Below are positions 1-9,675 of a DNA stretch of 64,000 bases, piece by piece. Location of the stretch: assembly GCA_963772845.1 (NCBI GenBank), contig CAVYYW010000014.1, forward strand, positions 806,001 through 870,000, read 5' to 3'. The translations under genes were made by a program, and so were the position numbers. Every line of letters starts with the position of its first letter. The first letter of the stretch is position 1. A model generated the notes under the pieces. The model was not told where the DNA came from and did no database searches. It was given only the letters and a program-made list of their open reading frames with translations. The stretch is from CAVYYW01 sp963772845 (lineage in GTDB: Bacteria > Bacillota > Bacilli > Bacillales > Sporolactobacillaceae).

Positions 1-46
1 CCTTTAAGAAAAACATATGTCTGAAAAATAAAGCAGGGAAGAATAC

Positions 47-532
47 ATGAATCTTATGAGAAAATTGAAGACTTTTTTGTCCTTTGATACGAAAACAATG
101 ATTTTATTGAGTGAGGCTTTTTATTTTTTAGGTATGGCCCGCCTGCAGAAAAAAAGGCCTTTGTCAAAGATAGCCCCCACCTTAGGTAAGTGGTCTGATG
201 AAACATCTCATATTAGTAAAGTATCTAATCGGTTGGTGCTGAAAAGAATTTCTTATGCAATACAAACAATGAGCAGATATACCATTTGGGAAAGCCAATG
301 CCTTGTTCAGGCCATTGCAGCTAAGAAAATGCTGGAAAGGCGAGGTATTGAAAGCACACTTTATTTAGGAACAGCAAAAGATGAGGATGGAAAGCTGATT
401 GCCCATGCATGGCTCCGCAGCGGTTCGTATTATCTTACCGGCGCAGAAGAAATGGACAGGTTTACAGTAGTAAGCTCTTTCGCAAAACATATGACGGTGA
501 TAAAAGGAGGCAGTGATGACTCAATCGTTTGA
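47..532 (+). CDS. Lasso peptide biosynthesis B2 protein (leader peptidase)
   Basis: This 161-residue protein resembles the transglutaminase-like B2 family (PF13471 type). That family removes the leader peptide from a lasso precursor together with the PqqD-like B1 protein. The C-terminal half carries the family signature: Cys85 in WESQCLVQAIAAKKML, then His120 in AHAWLRSG, followed by a short conserved tail. The third catalytic residue, usually Asp, is not obvious after AHAWL. The ATG at 47 follows AGGGAAG. It overlaps in an ATGA arrangement with a possible upstream frame ending at 50, which could be the end of a B1 gene, but too little is visible to say. The stop overlaps the next gene, so the genes are translationally coupled. 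Precursor, B1, kinase and cyclase genes would lie before the window. The family call is firm; the product is unknown. Confidence 0.85.
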   Translation: MNLMRKLKTFLSFDTKTMILLSEAFYFLGMARLQKKRPLSKIAPTLGKWSDETSHISKVSNRLVLKRISYAIQTMSRYTIWESQCLVQAIAAKKMLERRGIESTLYLGTAKDEDGKLIAHAWLRSGSYYLTGAEEMDRFTVVSSFAKHMTVIKGGSDDSIV

Positions 533-1695
533 GTTCAATTTAACCGGAATACCTCATGAATTAAATCTGTTGCTTGAATACATGAAAAATAATAATGAAG
601 AAGAAATCAATGAAATTATTAAGAAAGACTATTCCAATATTAATTGGGATTTATTTAATGAGCTTGCTACTCATCACCGCATTTATCCTTTAATTTATAA
701 AAGATCAAAAAATATCACTATCCCCAAAAAAGTGGTTGAGTATTCTTTTTAATAAATATCAAAAAAACATATTTCGTATGATGCATTTAAGTGCAGAAAC
801 CGAAAATCTATCTCAATTATTTCAAAGCAACAACATCCCAGCCATATTTTTAAAAGGACCTGTTCTGGCAGAGGATCTCTATGGGGATATTTCTTTAAGA
901 ACATCAAGCGATTTGGATATTCTTATTCCGATGAACAAATTAAAAAAGCTGATGAATATCTTACTGAGCTTGGCTATATAAAGGATGATTATATTCATAC
1001 GGTATTAAACGACTGGAAATGGCGGCACCATCATTTCACATATTTTCATCCCTTCAAGGGGATAAAGGCAGAAATTCATTGGAGACTGAACCCTGGGCCA
1101 GCGAAAGAACCGCCTTTTCGGGATCTTTGGAAACGCAAAAGAACCAGTCATTTAACAAACATCCCAATCTATCTCTTAGGAAAAGAAGACATGTTTTTGT
1201 TTCTTGTCTCACATGGTGCAAGACATGGCTGGTCAAGATTAAGATGGCTGGCAGACATTGACCGGATTATTAGAAAGGGTATAGACATAAAAAAAACAGT
1301 AAAGCTTGTTAAAAAAATACCAATATCTTCAAATTGGAGGACAGGCAATCTTATTAACTTCCCAATTATTGAATACACCAATAACAGATGATTTAAGAAA
1401 AATAGCGGACACAAAAAGGTCCAGAAAACTAGCTCAAGATGCCCTTTTTTATTTTCAGCAGCAAATTAATTTGCACTCGGAACCTCTTCCTGCAGAGGTT
1501 GCAATATACCATAAACAACATTTATATAAATTAATGTCTTTTCAGCAAAAGGTAATGTTTTCACTAAGTGTTTTGTATCCATATCCAATTGACGCTGAGA
1601 CATTTCCATTGCCAAAGCCACTACATTTTTTATACTTTCCTTTGCATCCCATGCTTTGGGCATGGAGAAAGATGCGAAAACAGGCATTACCCTAG
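516..1695 (+). pseudogene. Nucleotidyltransferase-family protein of the lasso cluster, frameshifted
   Basis: The pieces together give a protein of about 390 residues of the NTP_transf_5 family, which accompanies paeninodin-type lasso clusters in Bacilli. The recognisable core is FLKGPVLAEDLYGD followed by SDLDIL, the nucleotidyltransferase Gly/Asp motif. A conserved FLVSHGARHGWSRLRWLADI segment comes later. The reading frame changes at about 740, 945 and 1325, all in or next to A- or T-rich runs. No sequence between the pieces is missing, so one-base indels explain the break. Start: ATG 516, with AAGGAGG at 504-510; an in-frame GTG at 513 is less well placed. It overlaps the B2 gene. Its biochemical role in the pathway is not established. 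It may be intact in the cell. Confidence 0.75.
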
Positions 1696-1705
1696 GAGGA
1701 TTCAT

Positions 1706-3509
1706 ATGTCATACGTATTAGCGATCATGAAAAGGCTCTTTGGTTTTTCTGGGAAGGTACTCTATTTTAATCTTCTAGGGATGGGGCTCATCAGTCTGCT
1801 TGAAGGAGCAGCGATTTTTCTATTAGTGCCGTTAATTAATTTGAGCGGAGTAGTCAATATGAGCGGTGGGACCACAAAAATCTCACACGTTTTTGGTTTA
1901 CTTGAAAAATTTCCGGTAACATTTGGCCTGCCTTTTATCCTCTGCTTTTATGTTCTTTTGGTAATTGGACAAAACGTTTTACAGCGAAATCTGACGATAA
2001 GAAATGTCACTATCATACAGGGATTTATTCACAAATTGAGATTGGAGATCTACAGGGGTTTATTACAAGCTAACTGGAGCTTCTTTATCAAAAGCAGAAA
2101 AACCGACCTCATAAATCTATTTACCACTGAAATAAACCGGGTAACAGCAGGGATCAACTTGTTTCTACAGCTGATCAGTTCTCTCTTATTCACAGCTATT
2201 CAGGTTGGTATTGCCTTTTGGTTATCTCCAAAAATGACCCTATTCGTTATGATCTGTGGGTTAGGTCTCTCTCTGCTTGCACACAGATTTATAAAAAACT
2301 CTAAAGCACTTGGAAACAAAACGTCAGCGTTAGCAAAAGAATATTTAGGCGGCATGACCGATCAATTGAACGGGATAAAAGATATAAAAAGCAATACATT
2401 GGAAGAATCGAGGCTGAATTGGCTGCAATCCCTAACAAAAAAAATGCTAGTTGAACAGGTGGAATATATTCAACTGAAAACTTCGTCACAGATGTTTTAT
2501 AAAGCTGGGTCTGCGATTTTTATTGCCATATTTATATTCTTTTCAGTCAAACTGTTCCATGCTCAAACTGGACAATTATTATTGATTATTCTTATCTTTT
2601 CCCGGTTGTGGCCAAAAGTGACGGGAATCCAGTCAAACCTGGAGCAGCTCGCTTCCAATATTCCTGCGTTCCAGGCTTTTATTGATCTGCAAACATTATG
2701 CAAAGAGCATCTTGAGATTAATGATCCGACTTCGTATAAAAACGTTGTCCCTCTTGTGGTTGAGTCAGAACTTGAATGCCGTAATGTCTCTTTCCGGTAT
2801 CAGTCAAGCCAGCTTACTTATGCCCTCCAAGATGTCACCTGTTATATTCCTGCCAATCGAATGACAGCAATCGTTGGACGTTCAGGAGCAGGAAAAAGTA
2901 CCTTTATCGATACGTTAATGGGCCTCTTGCAGCCAGAAACAGGACAAGTATTCATTGATGGCAGACCGTTGGCGGATGATAACCTATTGTCTTTAAGAAA
3001 GTCGATAAGCTATGTTCCTCAGGACCCTTTTTTATTTAATGGCACCATCAAAGAAAACTTATTAATGATCGATGCGGAAGCTTCTGAAGAAGATATTTGG
3101 AAAGTCCCTAGAGTTTGCGCAATGTACTGAATTTATTAACAGGCTTCCTGAAGGAATAAATACAATACTTGGCGATCGTGGCATAAGGCTTTCTGGAGGG
3201 GAACGGCAGCGACTTGTCCTTGCCCGAGCGCTCTTAAAGAAACCTTCTATATTAATTTTAGATGAGGCGACAAGCGCTTTGGATACAGAAAATGAGACAA
3301 AAATACAAGAAGCGCTTGATGGACTTAAAGGAACAATGACGATTATCGTGATTGCACACAGACTTTCAACAATACGTAATGCTGATAAGGTCCTTGTTTT
3401 TGAAAAAGGGCAGATCATCCAGGAAGGTGAGTTTGGACAACTTGCTAAGGAAAAAAGAGGCATGTTTAGTCATCTGTTAAGTCAACAAATAGAAATGATT
3501 CATCAATAG
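1706..3509 (+). pseudogene. ABC exporter (permease-ATPase fusion) of the lasso cluster, one frameshift
   Basis: This is a half-transporter of about 600 residues. The N-terminal part has about six hydrophobic segments (residues 15-320). The C-terminal nucleotide-binding domain shows every motif: Walker A GRSGAGKST, Q-loop YVPQDP, signature LSGGERQR, Walker B ILILDEATS and H-loop AHRLS. Paeninodin-type clusters place such an exporter (D protein) beside the nucleotidyltransferase, so it probably exports the lasso peptide. Start: ATG 1706 after AGGAGG at 1695-1700, a much better site than upstream alternatives. One frame change lies near 3105 (around GAAAGTCCC), just before the signature motif. 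A single base accounts for it and all motifs remain, so a sequencing error is plausible. Substrate is inferred from position only. Confidence 0.85.
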
Positions 3510-3540
3510 GTAAAAAAATGAAAAAATTGGCGAAACTGCA

Positions 3541-3569
3541 TTGACATGTTCATTATAAAGAACTAAAAT
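3541..3569 (+). promoter_or_regulatory. Sigma-A promoter of the eps operon
   Basis: TTGACA at 3541-3546 and TAAAAT at 3564-3569 are separated by exactly 17 bases. This is a near-consensus vegetative promoter about 120 bases upstream of the epsA start. The spacer is almost entirely filled by the SinR-type operator at 3548-3563. Confidence 0.8.
3548..3563. promoter_or_regulatory. SinR operator inside the eps promoter spacer
   Basis: GTTCATTATAAAGAAC is a 16-base imperfect palindrome. Its right half read in reverse is GTTCTTT, a perfect match to the SinR consensus GTTCTYT; the left half has one mismatch. It sits between the -35 and -10 boxes, so bound SinR should block RNA polymerase. Confidence 0.75.
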
Positions 3570-3630
3570 ATGGTTATACAAAAGTTTGTCTGTAAATATT
3601 AAGATGAAAATAATATTTTTTTATCCTTTT

Positions 3631-3646
3631 GTTCTTTATTTAGAAC
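3631..3646. promoter_or_regulatory. Second SinR operator, in the eps leader
   Basis: GTTCTTTATTTAGAAC has the same 16-base geometry as the promoter operator, with a perfect GTTCTTT left half. It lies about 55-70 bases downstream of the expected transcription start and before the epsA ribosome site. Confidence 0.7.
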
Positions 3647-3689
3647 AATCGCTTCAAATCCAAATATGAAATGATTAGAGGGGAAATGT

Positions 3690-4496
3690 ATGGCAGCAGA
3701 AATTAATTTAAGAGAACTCTTTGGGGTACTTAAAAAACGATTATGGACCATTATACTGGTAACCGCACTGACTACTTTAACTGGTTATTTTTATAATGTG
3801 TTTTTCACCCCGGTATCTTTATATCAATCTTCGACACGACTTATCGTTGGAGCTGATAATAACAGCATGAGTACACTGAAGGTCATGATCGAAGACCCGG
3901 CTCTTCTAACAAAGGTAAGCCAGGAAATTAATGGCCAGAGATCACCTGGTGAACTGGCTAATGAAGTAGCTGCTCAAATTATTGATACCTCACAAGTTGT
4001 TTCTATAACAGCTACGGATGAGAACCCTAAACTTGCTGCCGACATTGCCAATAAAACCGCTAGCGTCTTTAAAGAAGAGGCAGCTAATATTTTAGGATTT
4101 AATAAAATCAATGCACTCTCAGAAGCAAATATTAACCCATATCCAATTAATCCTCCAAATAACCGTAAAATGATAGCCGGGTTTTTTGGCGGCATCATTC
4201 TATCGATAGGTCTCGTATTTTTTCTAAATTCAATTGATGATACCATTCAATCAGAACGGGAGCTCGAGAAAATACTGTTGGTCCCGGCTTTTGGAACCAT
4301 TTCTAAAATGACGAAGAAGAATATGTATCACAGACGAAAAAATCCATTTCTTAAAAAAGATCTCGTCGAATTACCTAATATCAGGAAAAGTGGCAAAGCC
4401 AAAAAGGGGAAGCTGAATTATAAATCAAACCTTTCCCAGCAAAATATTGATTTGGTAATTAAGGAAACCGAACAGGTACATCGCGCTAATCAATAA
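3690..4496 (+). CDS. epsA: Polysaccharide chain-length/tyrosine kinase modulator EpsA
   Basis: This is a Wzz-family membrane protein of 268 residues and the first gene of the exopolysaccharide operon. It has the expected topology: a short cytoplasmic start, a membrane helix at about residues 19-37, an extracellular region, then a proline-rich INPYPINPPNN stretch just before the second helix at about 162-180. That proline motif is typical of co-polymerases. The C-terminus is basic and cytoplasmic. In B. subtilis, EpsA activates the kinase EpsB, which follows here after 38 bases. Start: ATG 3690 with GAGGGGA upstream. It is controlled by the SinR-overlapped promoter at 3541-3569. The frame is intact. 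Confidence 0.9.
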   Translation: MAAEINLRELFGVLKKRLWTIILVTALTTLTGYFYNVFFTPVSLYQSSTRLIVGADNNSMSTLKVMIEDPALLTKVSQEINGQRSPGELANEVAAQIIDTSQVVSITATDENPKLAADIANKTASVFKEEAANILGFNKINALSEANINPYPINPPNNRKMIAGFFGGIILSIGLVFFLNSIDDTIQSERELEKILLVPAFGTISKMTKKNMYHRRKNPFLKKDLVELPNIRKSGKAKKGKLNYKSNLSQQNIDLVIKETEQVHRANQ

Positions 4497-4534
4497 TCAT
4501 TGGAATATCTTTATACGAACGGGGGCAAATATCA

Positions 4535-5200
4535 TTGTTTAAGCAAAAACAAAAAAAAGATAATGCTGAGAAAAAAAGAAGCCTTGTTTCTTATTATCAT
4601 AGAGATTCGAAGGTTTCTGAGCAGTACAGAAAAATTTATACGAATATGAAGTTTTCAGCGCCAGATCAGGAAAACCATACAATTATCCTGACATCTCCAG
4701 GGTATAAAGAAGGAAAGTCGACAACTGCCATGAATTTAGGGATTTCCATTGCTCAATTTGGCAACAAAGTGCTGCTGATTGATGCGGATTTAAAAAAACC
4801 GAGACTTCATGAACTATTACAGATTGAGAATAATAAAGGATTATCAACCGTTCTGCAAGGGAAGAGTTCACTTGAAATGACCATCAATAAAACTGGAATG
4901 GGTACATTGGATATTTTAACTAGCGGACCTCCTACGGCAAACCCGGCAAAATTGTTAGATTCAACCGCAATGAAAAAGCTGTTGGAATTTGCAAAGAAAC
5001 TTTATGATATTGTGCTAATAGACACCCCGCCAGTTTTGGAAGTAACGGATGCGAATATACTGGGAAACGAATGTGATGGTGCCTTGCTTGTCGCAAAAAG
5101 CGGTATAACAAAAGTAGACAATATAAAAGAAACTAAGCGTTTGCTTGATTTATCAAGAATAAAACTGATCGGAAGCATTCTTAATGGCCATGGGAAATAG
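4535..5200 (+). CDS. epsB: CpsD/EpsB-type tyrosine-protein kinase
   Basis: This 221-residue cytoplasmic BY-kinase has Walker A' GYKEGKSTTAMN, Walker A-prime LLIDADLKKPR and Walker B IVLIDTPP. It works with EpsA to control polysaccharide synthesis. Start: TTG 4535 behind GGGGG. An oddity is that BY-kinases normally end in a tyrosine cluster used for autophosphorylation, whereas the last 30 residues here (ending IGSILNGHGK) contain none. No alternative frame after the stop supplies one. Either this family member autophosphorylates elsewhere, or the tail was lost. The gene is followed by 294 bases of regulatory sequence rather than directly by epsC. Confidence 0.9.
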   Translation: MFKQKQKKDNAEKKRSLVSYYHRDSKVSEQYRKIYTNMKFSAPDQENHTIILTSPGYKEGKSTTAMNLGISIAQFGNKVLLIDADLKKPRLHELLQIENNKGLSTVLQGKSSLEMTINKTGMGTLDILTSGPPTANPAKLLDSTAMKKLLEFAKKLYDIVLIDTPPVLEVTDANILGNECDGALLVAKSGITKVDNIKETKRLLDLSRIKLIGSILNGHGK

Positions 5201-5212
5201 TTTGCATATATC

Positions 5213-5228
5213 GTTCGTTAAAAAGAAC
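5213..5228. promoter_or_regulatory. SinR-type operator downstream of epsB
   Basis: GTTCGTTAAAAAGAAC is a 16-base site whose right half reversed is a perfect GTTCTTT. It starts 13 bases after the epsB stop. It pairs with the site at 5258, mirroring the arrangement in front of epsA. Confidence 0.6.
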
Positions 5229-5257
5229 AAATAAATCCGTCTAATTTTTCTGGTCTC

Positions 5258-5273
5258 GTTCTTTATTAAGAAC
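5258..5273. promoter_or_regulatory. SinR-type operator upstream of the EAR element
   Basis: GTTCTTTATTAAGAAC is nearly a perfect palindrome with GTTCTTT on the left. It is 29 bases downstream of the previous site. No convincing -35/-10 pair was found between the two, so these sites may act on an undetected promoter or as a roadblock. Confidence 0.65.
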
Positions 5274-5299
5274 AATATTTCAGGTGATGTCTCCCAACC

Positions 5300-5402
5300 T
5301 ATATTAACGGAGGCACTCGGCTATGCTGTGGGTTTACAAAACCTTAGACGTTGATCGTCAAGGGTGTGGCGCGAGGATGGGTTTAATGCCCTCTTGTTTC
5401 AA
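5300..5402 (+). ncRNA. EAR (epsC leader) processive antitermination RNA, candidate
   Basis: EAR elements are RNAs of about 120 bases found between epsB and epsC in Bacillus eps operons. They let RNA polymerase read through distal terminators. This stretch has the right position and several local helices: GGTTT pairing with AAACC near 5330-5343, the hairpin GACGTTGATCGTC near 5348-5360, and GAGG pairing with CCTC around 5373-5393. It is distinctly more G-rich than the flanks. The call rests on position, length and visible helices, not on a covariance search. Confidence 0.65.
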
Positions 5403-5407
5403 TTAGA

Positions 5408-5450
5408 GTGTTTAGCTATGAGGTTTTATATAAAAACCATAGCTAAGCAC
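5408..5450 (+). terminator. Large hairpin after the EAR, possible terminator
   Basis: GTGTTTAGCTATG pairs with CATAGCTAAGCAC (one G-U pair) around an inner GGTTTT/AAAACC helix, and is followed by TTTAATTTTAAAA. It could be an intrinsic terminator that the EAR element overrides, or part of the EAR fold. The U-tract is imperfect. Confidence 0.5.
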
Positions 5451-5494
5451 TTTAATTTTAAAAATAGAAGCTTTTTATGAAAGGGGAGGCACAG

Positions 5495-7322
5495 TTGACT
5501 TATCGAAGAAGATTAACACTTTTTATTTTCATAGACTCTTTTATCATTTTAACTGCCATTTTTTTTAGCCGATTTTTGGTCAGTGCAGATATTCATGTAT
5601 TTGACGTTCCCGATCATTGTGAGCTCATTCACGCTTTTAGTAAGTCATTACTTTTTTTCGATGTTATATAAGCTGTATAAGAAGTCATGGGAATATGCCA
5701 GTGTTGGGGAATTATACATCATTTTCAAAGCGGTCACAATTTCGATGATCCCCACAGCAGCTATGCAGGAAATTGTTGACCATGATATCTACTTTAGGAT
5801 GCTTGTCGTCACCTGGCTGCTGAATTTACTTTTAATTGGGGGATCACGTTTTTTTTGGAGAGTCTATAGAGATTCCTATATAAGAACTTCAGATTCCCGA
5901 AAACGAACACTGATCATCGGAGCGGGTGCTGCCGGGACAATGGTAGCGAGACAACTATTAAACAACAGAGAAACGAATTTGGCAGTCGTGGGTTTCATTG
6001 ATGACGATGCAATGAAACAGCGGCTTGATATTTTAGGGCTGCCTGTCGTCGGCGGGGTCAGTCAAATCAAAGATCTCGTTCAATTGCTTCAGATTGAAAA
6101 TATCGTCATTGCTATTCCTTCACTTTGTCGGAAAGAGTTAAATAGGATTTTTAATGAATGTTTAAAAACGACAGCGAAAACCCAAACCATTCCAATGCTT
6201 GAGGATCTTATAACAGGTAAGGTCTCGGTAAATCAATTTAGGGATGTTGAGGTTGAGGACTTGCTTGGTAGAAAACCAGTAGAATTGGATATTAAATCTA
6301 TTGCAGAAAATGTGACAGGGAAAGTCGTTTTGGTTACTGGAGCAGGGGGATCCATTGGTTCAGAGATTTGCAGACAGCTGGCGGTATTCAATCCTAAACA
6401 GATCGTTTTACTCGGGCATGGCGAAAACAGTATTTACTCTATTGAAATGGAATTAAAAGAACACTTTGGAAAAGAAAAAATTGAATTTATCCCTGTCATA
6501 ACGGACATTCAGGATTCAAAGAAATTGATGGCCGTTATGGGATCCTATCGTCCTCATGTCGTTTACCATGCTGCTGCACATAAACACGTCCCATTAATGG
6601 AAGCGAATCCTGAAGAAGCATTAAAAAATAATGTTATAGGGACGAGAAACGTTGCTGAAGCAGCCAAGGCATTCGATGTGGATACATTTGTCATGATTTC
6701 ATCAGATAAAGCCGTTAATCCAACAAGCGTTATGGGTGCAACAAAGAGACTTGCTGAAATGCTGATTCAGGATATGAATCAAAAAAGCCGTACAACGTTT
6801 GCGGTGGTCCGGTTCGGCAATGTGCTGGGCAGCCGCGGCAGTGTAATACCTCTCTTTAAGAAGCAGATTCAAAGAGGGGGCCCGGTAACTGTTACCCATC
6901 CTGATATGGTTCGGTACTTCATGACCATTCCAGAAGCGTCTAGGCTTGTTCTCCAGGCAGGGGCGCTTGCAAGGGGAGGTGAGATCCTTGTCCTGGATAT
7001 GGGTGAGCCAGTAAAGATTGTTGATCTGGCAAAAAATTTAATCAGCCTATCTGGGAATTCCATAGACGATATCGGGATAGACTTTACAGGAATTAGAGCG
7101 GGGGAGAAGCTATTTGAAGAACTGCTTAACTCTGAGGAGGTTCATGAAAAACAAATTTATCCTAAAATTTATATTGGGAAAACATCGGAAATTCATCTTG
7201 AGGCGATTGAGGATATCATCTTGACATATTCAGAGCTTGGAAGTGAATTATTAAAGGAAAAGCTATTGAGTTTAGCAAACAGCAAAAACACCTCTCCATC
7301 TTTAATGCCAATTTCAAGTTAA
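5495..7322 (+). pseudogene. epsC: UDP-sugar 4,6-dehydratase EpsC (CapD family), one frameshift
   Basis: This long-form membrane-anchored nucleotide-sugar dehydratase has about 608 residues. Four N-terminal helices (residues 10-120) are followed by a first Rossmann domain (GAGAAGTMVARQL) and a second, catalytic one (VTGAGGSIGSEICRQL). The latter has HAAAHKHVPLME and the catalytic SSDKAVNPTSVMGATK, where Met replaces the usual Tyr as in the FlaA1 class. It makes the modified amino sugar that starts the repeat unit. Start: TTG 5495 behind GGGGAGG, giving MTYRRRLTLF as in B. subtilis EpsC. An ATG at 5477 has no ribosome site. The frame changes once near 5600 (around GACGTTCCC), inside the membrane region; nothing else is missing. 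Confidence 0.85.
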
Positions 7323-7363
7323 GTCAATCCATCTCAAATTGAATCAAAGTTGGGAGGAGAGCA

Positions 7364-8526
7364 GTGAAAAGCAGAGTATTATTTTGTGCAACCATTGATA
7401 ATCATTTTATAAAATTTCATTTACCATATTTAAAATGGTTTAAAGAGCAGGGGTGGGAAGTTCATGTTGCAGCATTTGGACATTTTGATATTCCCTATGT
7501 GGATCAAAAACATCATATTCGCATTCAAAGATCGCCTTTGAATACAAATAATATTTTTGCTTATCAGAGAATTAAAAAGTCTTCTTTTAAAATATGATTA
7601 CCGCATCATACATTGCCATACCCCAACTGCCGGAGTCCTGGCCAGACTTGCTTCTATTAAGTTTAGAAAGTCCGGGGCAAAAGTTGTTTATACTGCTCAC
7701 GGTTTTCACTTTTGCAAAGGTGCACCGCTAAAAAATTGGCTGTTTTATTATCCGATTGAAAAAACACTTTCAAGATTTACAGATTGTCTGATTACCATTA
7801 ACTCTGAAGACTTTAATATAGCATCTCGTCACCGCTTTAATGCAGCTAGCATCGAACATGTCCACGGTGTCGGCGTTGACACTGAACGGTTTAGTCCTAT
7901 TAGCTGAAAAGGCTAAATATGAATTGAGATTGGTTAAAGGTTTTCATCGAAACGACTTCCTGATGTTTTATGCAGCCGAGTTTAATGTGAACAAAAATCA
8001 TTTGTTGCTAATTGAAGCGATCGCTAGTATTAAGGATGAAATGCCAAATGCGAGACTATTACTTGCTGGAGATGGTCCTTTGTTAAAAGAGTGTCAGGAT
8101 CTTGCAAAATCTAAAGGTGTCAGCGAAATGATTGATTTCCTAGGTTATCAGGATAACATCGATGATTATTTGAGAATGGCAGATTTAGCAGTGGCATCAA
8201 GCAAACGGGAGGGTCTTCCCGTCAATGTTATGGAGGCTATGGCTTCCGGTTTGCCAATTTTAGCGACTCTAAACAGAGGGCATTCAGAACTCATTAAACA
8301 TGATTATAACGGTTACCTTGTGCCACAAGAAGATGTTCAGCAATATGCTTCACGAATGCTTCAGTTTTACAGATCTAGACAACTTTGCAAACAGATGGGC
8401 ATTGAAAGTCTTAATAGAATAAAAGACTATTCATTAGACCAGGTAGGTTTAGAAATGAAAAAAATCTACGCCAGATTAATGACGGATAAGAGCATTGGAG
8501 GAAGGGGAAGTTGCTCAATAATGTAA
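7364..8526 (+). pseudogene. epsD: GT4 glycosyltransferase EpsD, two frameshifts
   Basis: The assembled protein (about 385 residues) follows B. subtilis EpsD along its whole length. It begins RVLFCATIDNHFIKFHLPYL, then has IIHCHTP, YTAHGFHFCKGAP and LITINSED, and in the C-terminal half the nucleotide-sugar site SSKREGLPVNVMEAMASGLP. It is a cytoplasmic GT-B enzyme of the exopolysaccharide repeat unit. The frame changes near 7570 and near 7900. Each piece continues directly into the next, so two one-base indels suffice. Start: GTG 7364 after GGGAGGAGAG. It follows epsC by 41 bases. Confidence 0.8.
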
Positions 8527-8544
8527 GAAAGGCGGTCTAATCCT

Positions 8545-9662
8545 TTGAATTCACCAATCAGAATTTTACATGCTGTTGTTAACATGAACCGCGGCGGTGC
8601 GGAGACGTTAATAATGAATATATACCGAAATATCGACCGAACGAAAGTTCAATTTGATTTTCTGACTTGTAAAGAAGGAACATTTGATAAGGAGATAGAA
8701 AAATTAGGCGGGAAAGTTCATCGCATTCCTTATCTGACTGATGTTGGGCATTTTCAATTTGTAAAAATGATGGAACGTTTTTTTTCTGACCATCCTGAGT
8801 ACCAGACAGTTCATTCACATTTGGATAAAATGAGCGGTTTGGTTTTGCGGGCTGCACATAAAGCACAAATAAAAACTAGAATTTGTCATAGTCACAACAC
8901 TAGCAGTGAAGGCGGGTTTTTAGCCGAGAAGCTATAAATGGTATGCAGGACAATATATTTTGCGAAACGCTTCTCATTGTTTTGCCTGTTCCGAAAGAGC
9001 ATCAGATTGGCTATATGGAAACAGATCAAAAGAAACCATTATATTAAAAAATGGGATTGATTTTAGCCAATTTAAATATTCTTCAGAGATAGAAAATCTT
9101 GTGAGAAAAGAGCTGGAATTTGATAAAGACCAATTTATTGTTGGGCATGTGGGGAGATTTTGTTACCAGAAGAATCATGCATTTATTCTTGATATCTTTT
9201 CTGAAGTCCTTAAGCTTAATCCTAAGTGCTATTCTTGTTTTGATAGGTGACGGGCCACTCAGGTCTAAAATTGAAAGAAAAGTTCAAAAAATGGGGTTGT
9301 CACATAAGGTTAAGTTTCTTGGTGTCAGAAGTGATATTAACCGTTTGATTCAAGCGTTTGATGTCATGGTATTTCCATCTATTCATGAAGGGCTGCCGGT
9401 AACATTGATCGAAGCTCAAGGAGCAGAAATTCCTTGCATAATATCAGATACGATTACAGATGAAGTTGATATGGGGGCAGGGCTTATAACCTATGAAAAT
9501 ATTCATTCATCTCCAGTTAAATGGGCAAAAGAAGCGCTTCAGGAGAGAAAAGGCTTTACCGATGATAAGGATAATATCGAACTGAACGGCTATGATATCA
9601 GGAAATCGGCTGTTTGGCTGCAGGATTTTTATTTACAGACAGCTGAAACCAGCTCCAGTTGA
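8545..9662 (+). pseudogene. GT4 glycosyltransferase, EpsF-like, two frameshifts
   Basis: The protein begins with RILHAVVNMNRGGAETLIMN, the hallmark of EpsF-type GT4 enzymes. It continues with HSHLDKMSG, ICHSHNTS, LKNGIDFSQF, GHVGRFCYQKNHAF and FPSIHEGLPVTLIEAQ. It would transfer a sugar onto the lipid-linked repeat unit at the membrane. The frame changes near 8935 and near 9225. Start: TTG 8545, 18 bases after epsD. A second EpsF-like gene lies at 11691; which of the two corresponds to EpsF cannot be decided from order alone. Confidence 0.75.
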
Positions 9663-9675
9663 AAGGAGATTAACA

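Noticed and set aside
1..46. C-terminal end of a PqqD-like B1 protein
   Set aside because: Two frames are open over these few bases and neither can be identified.
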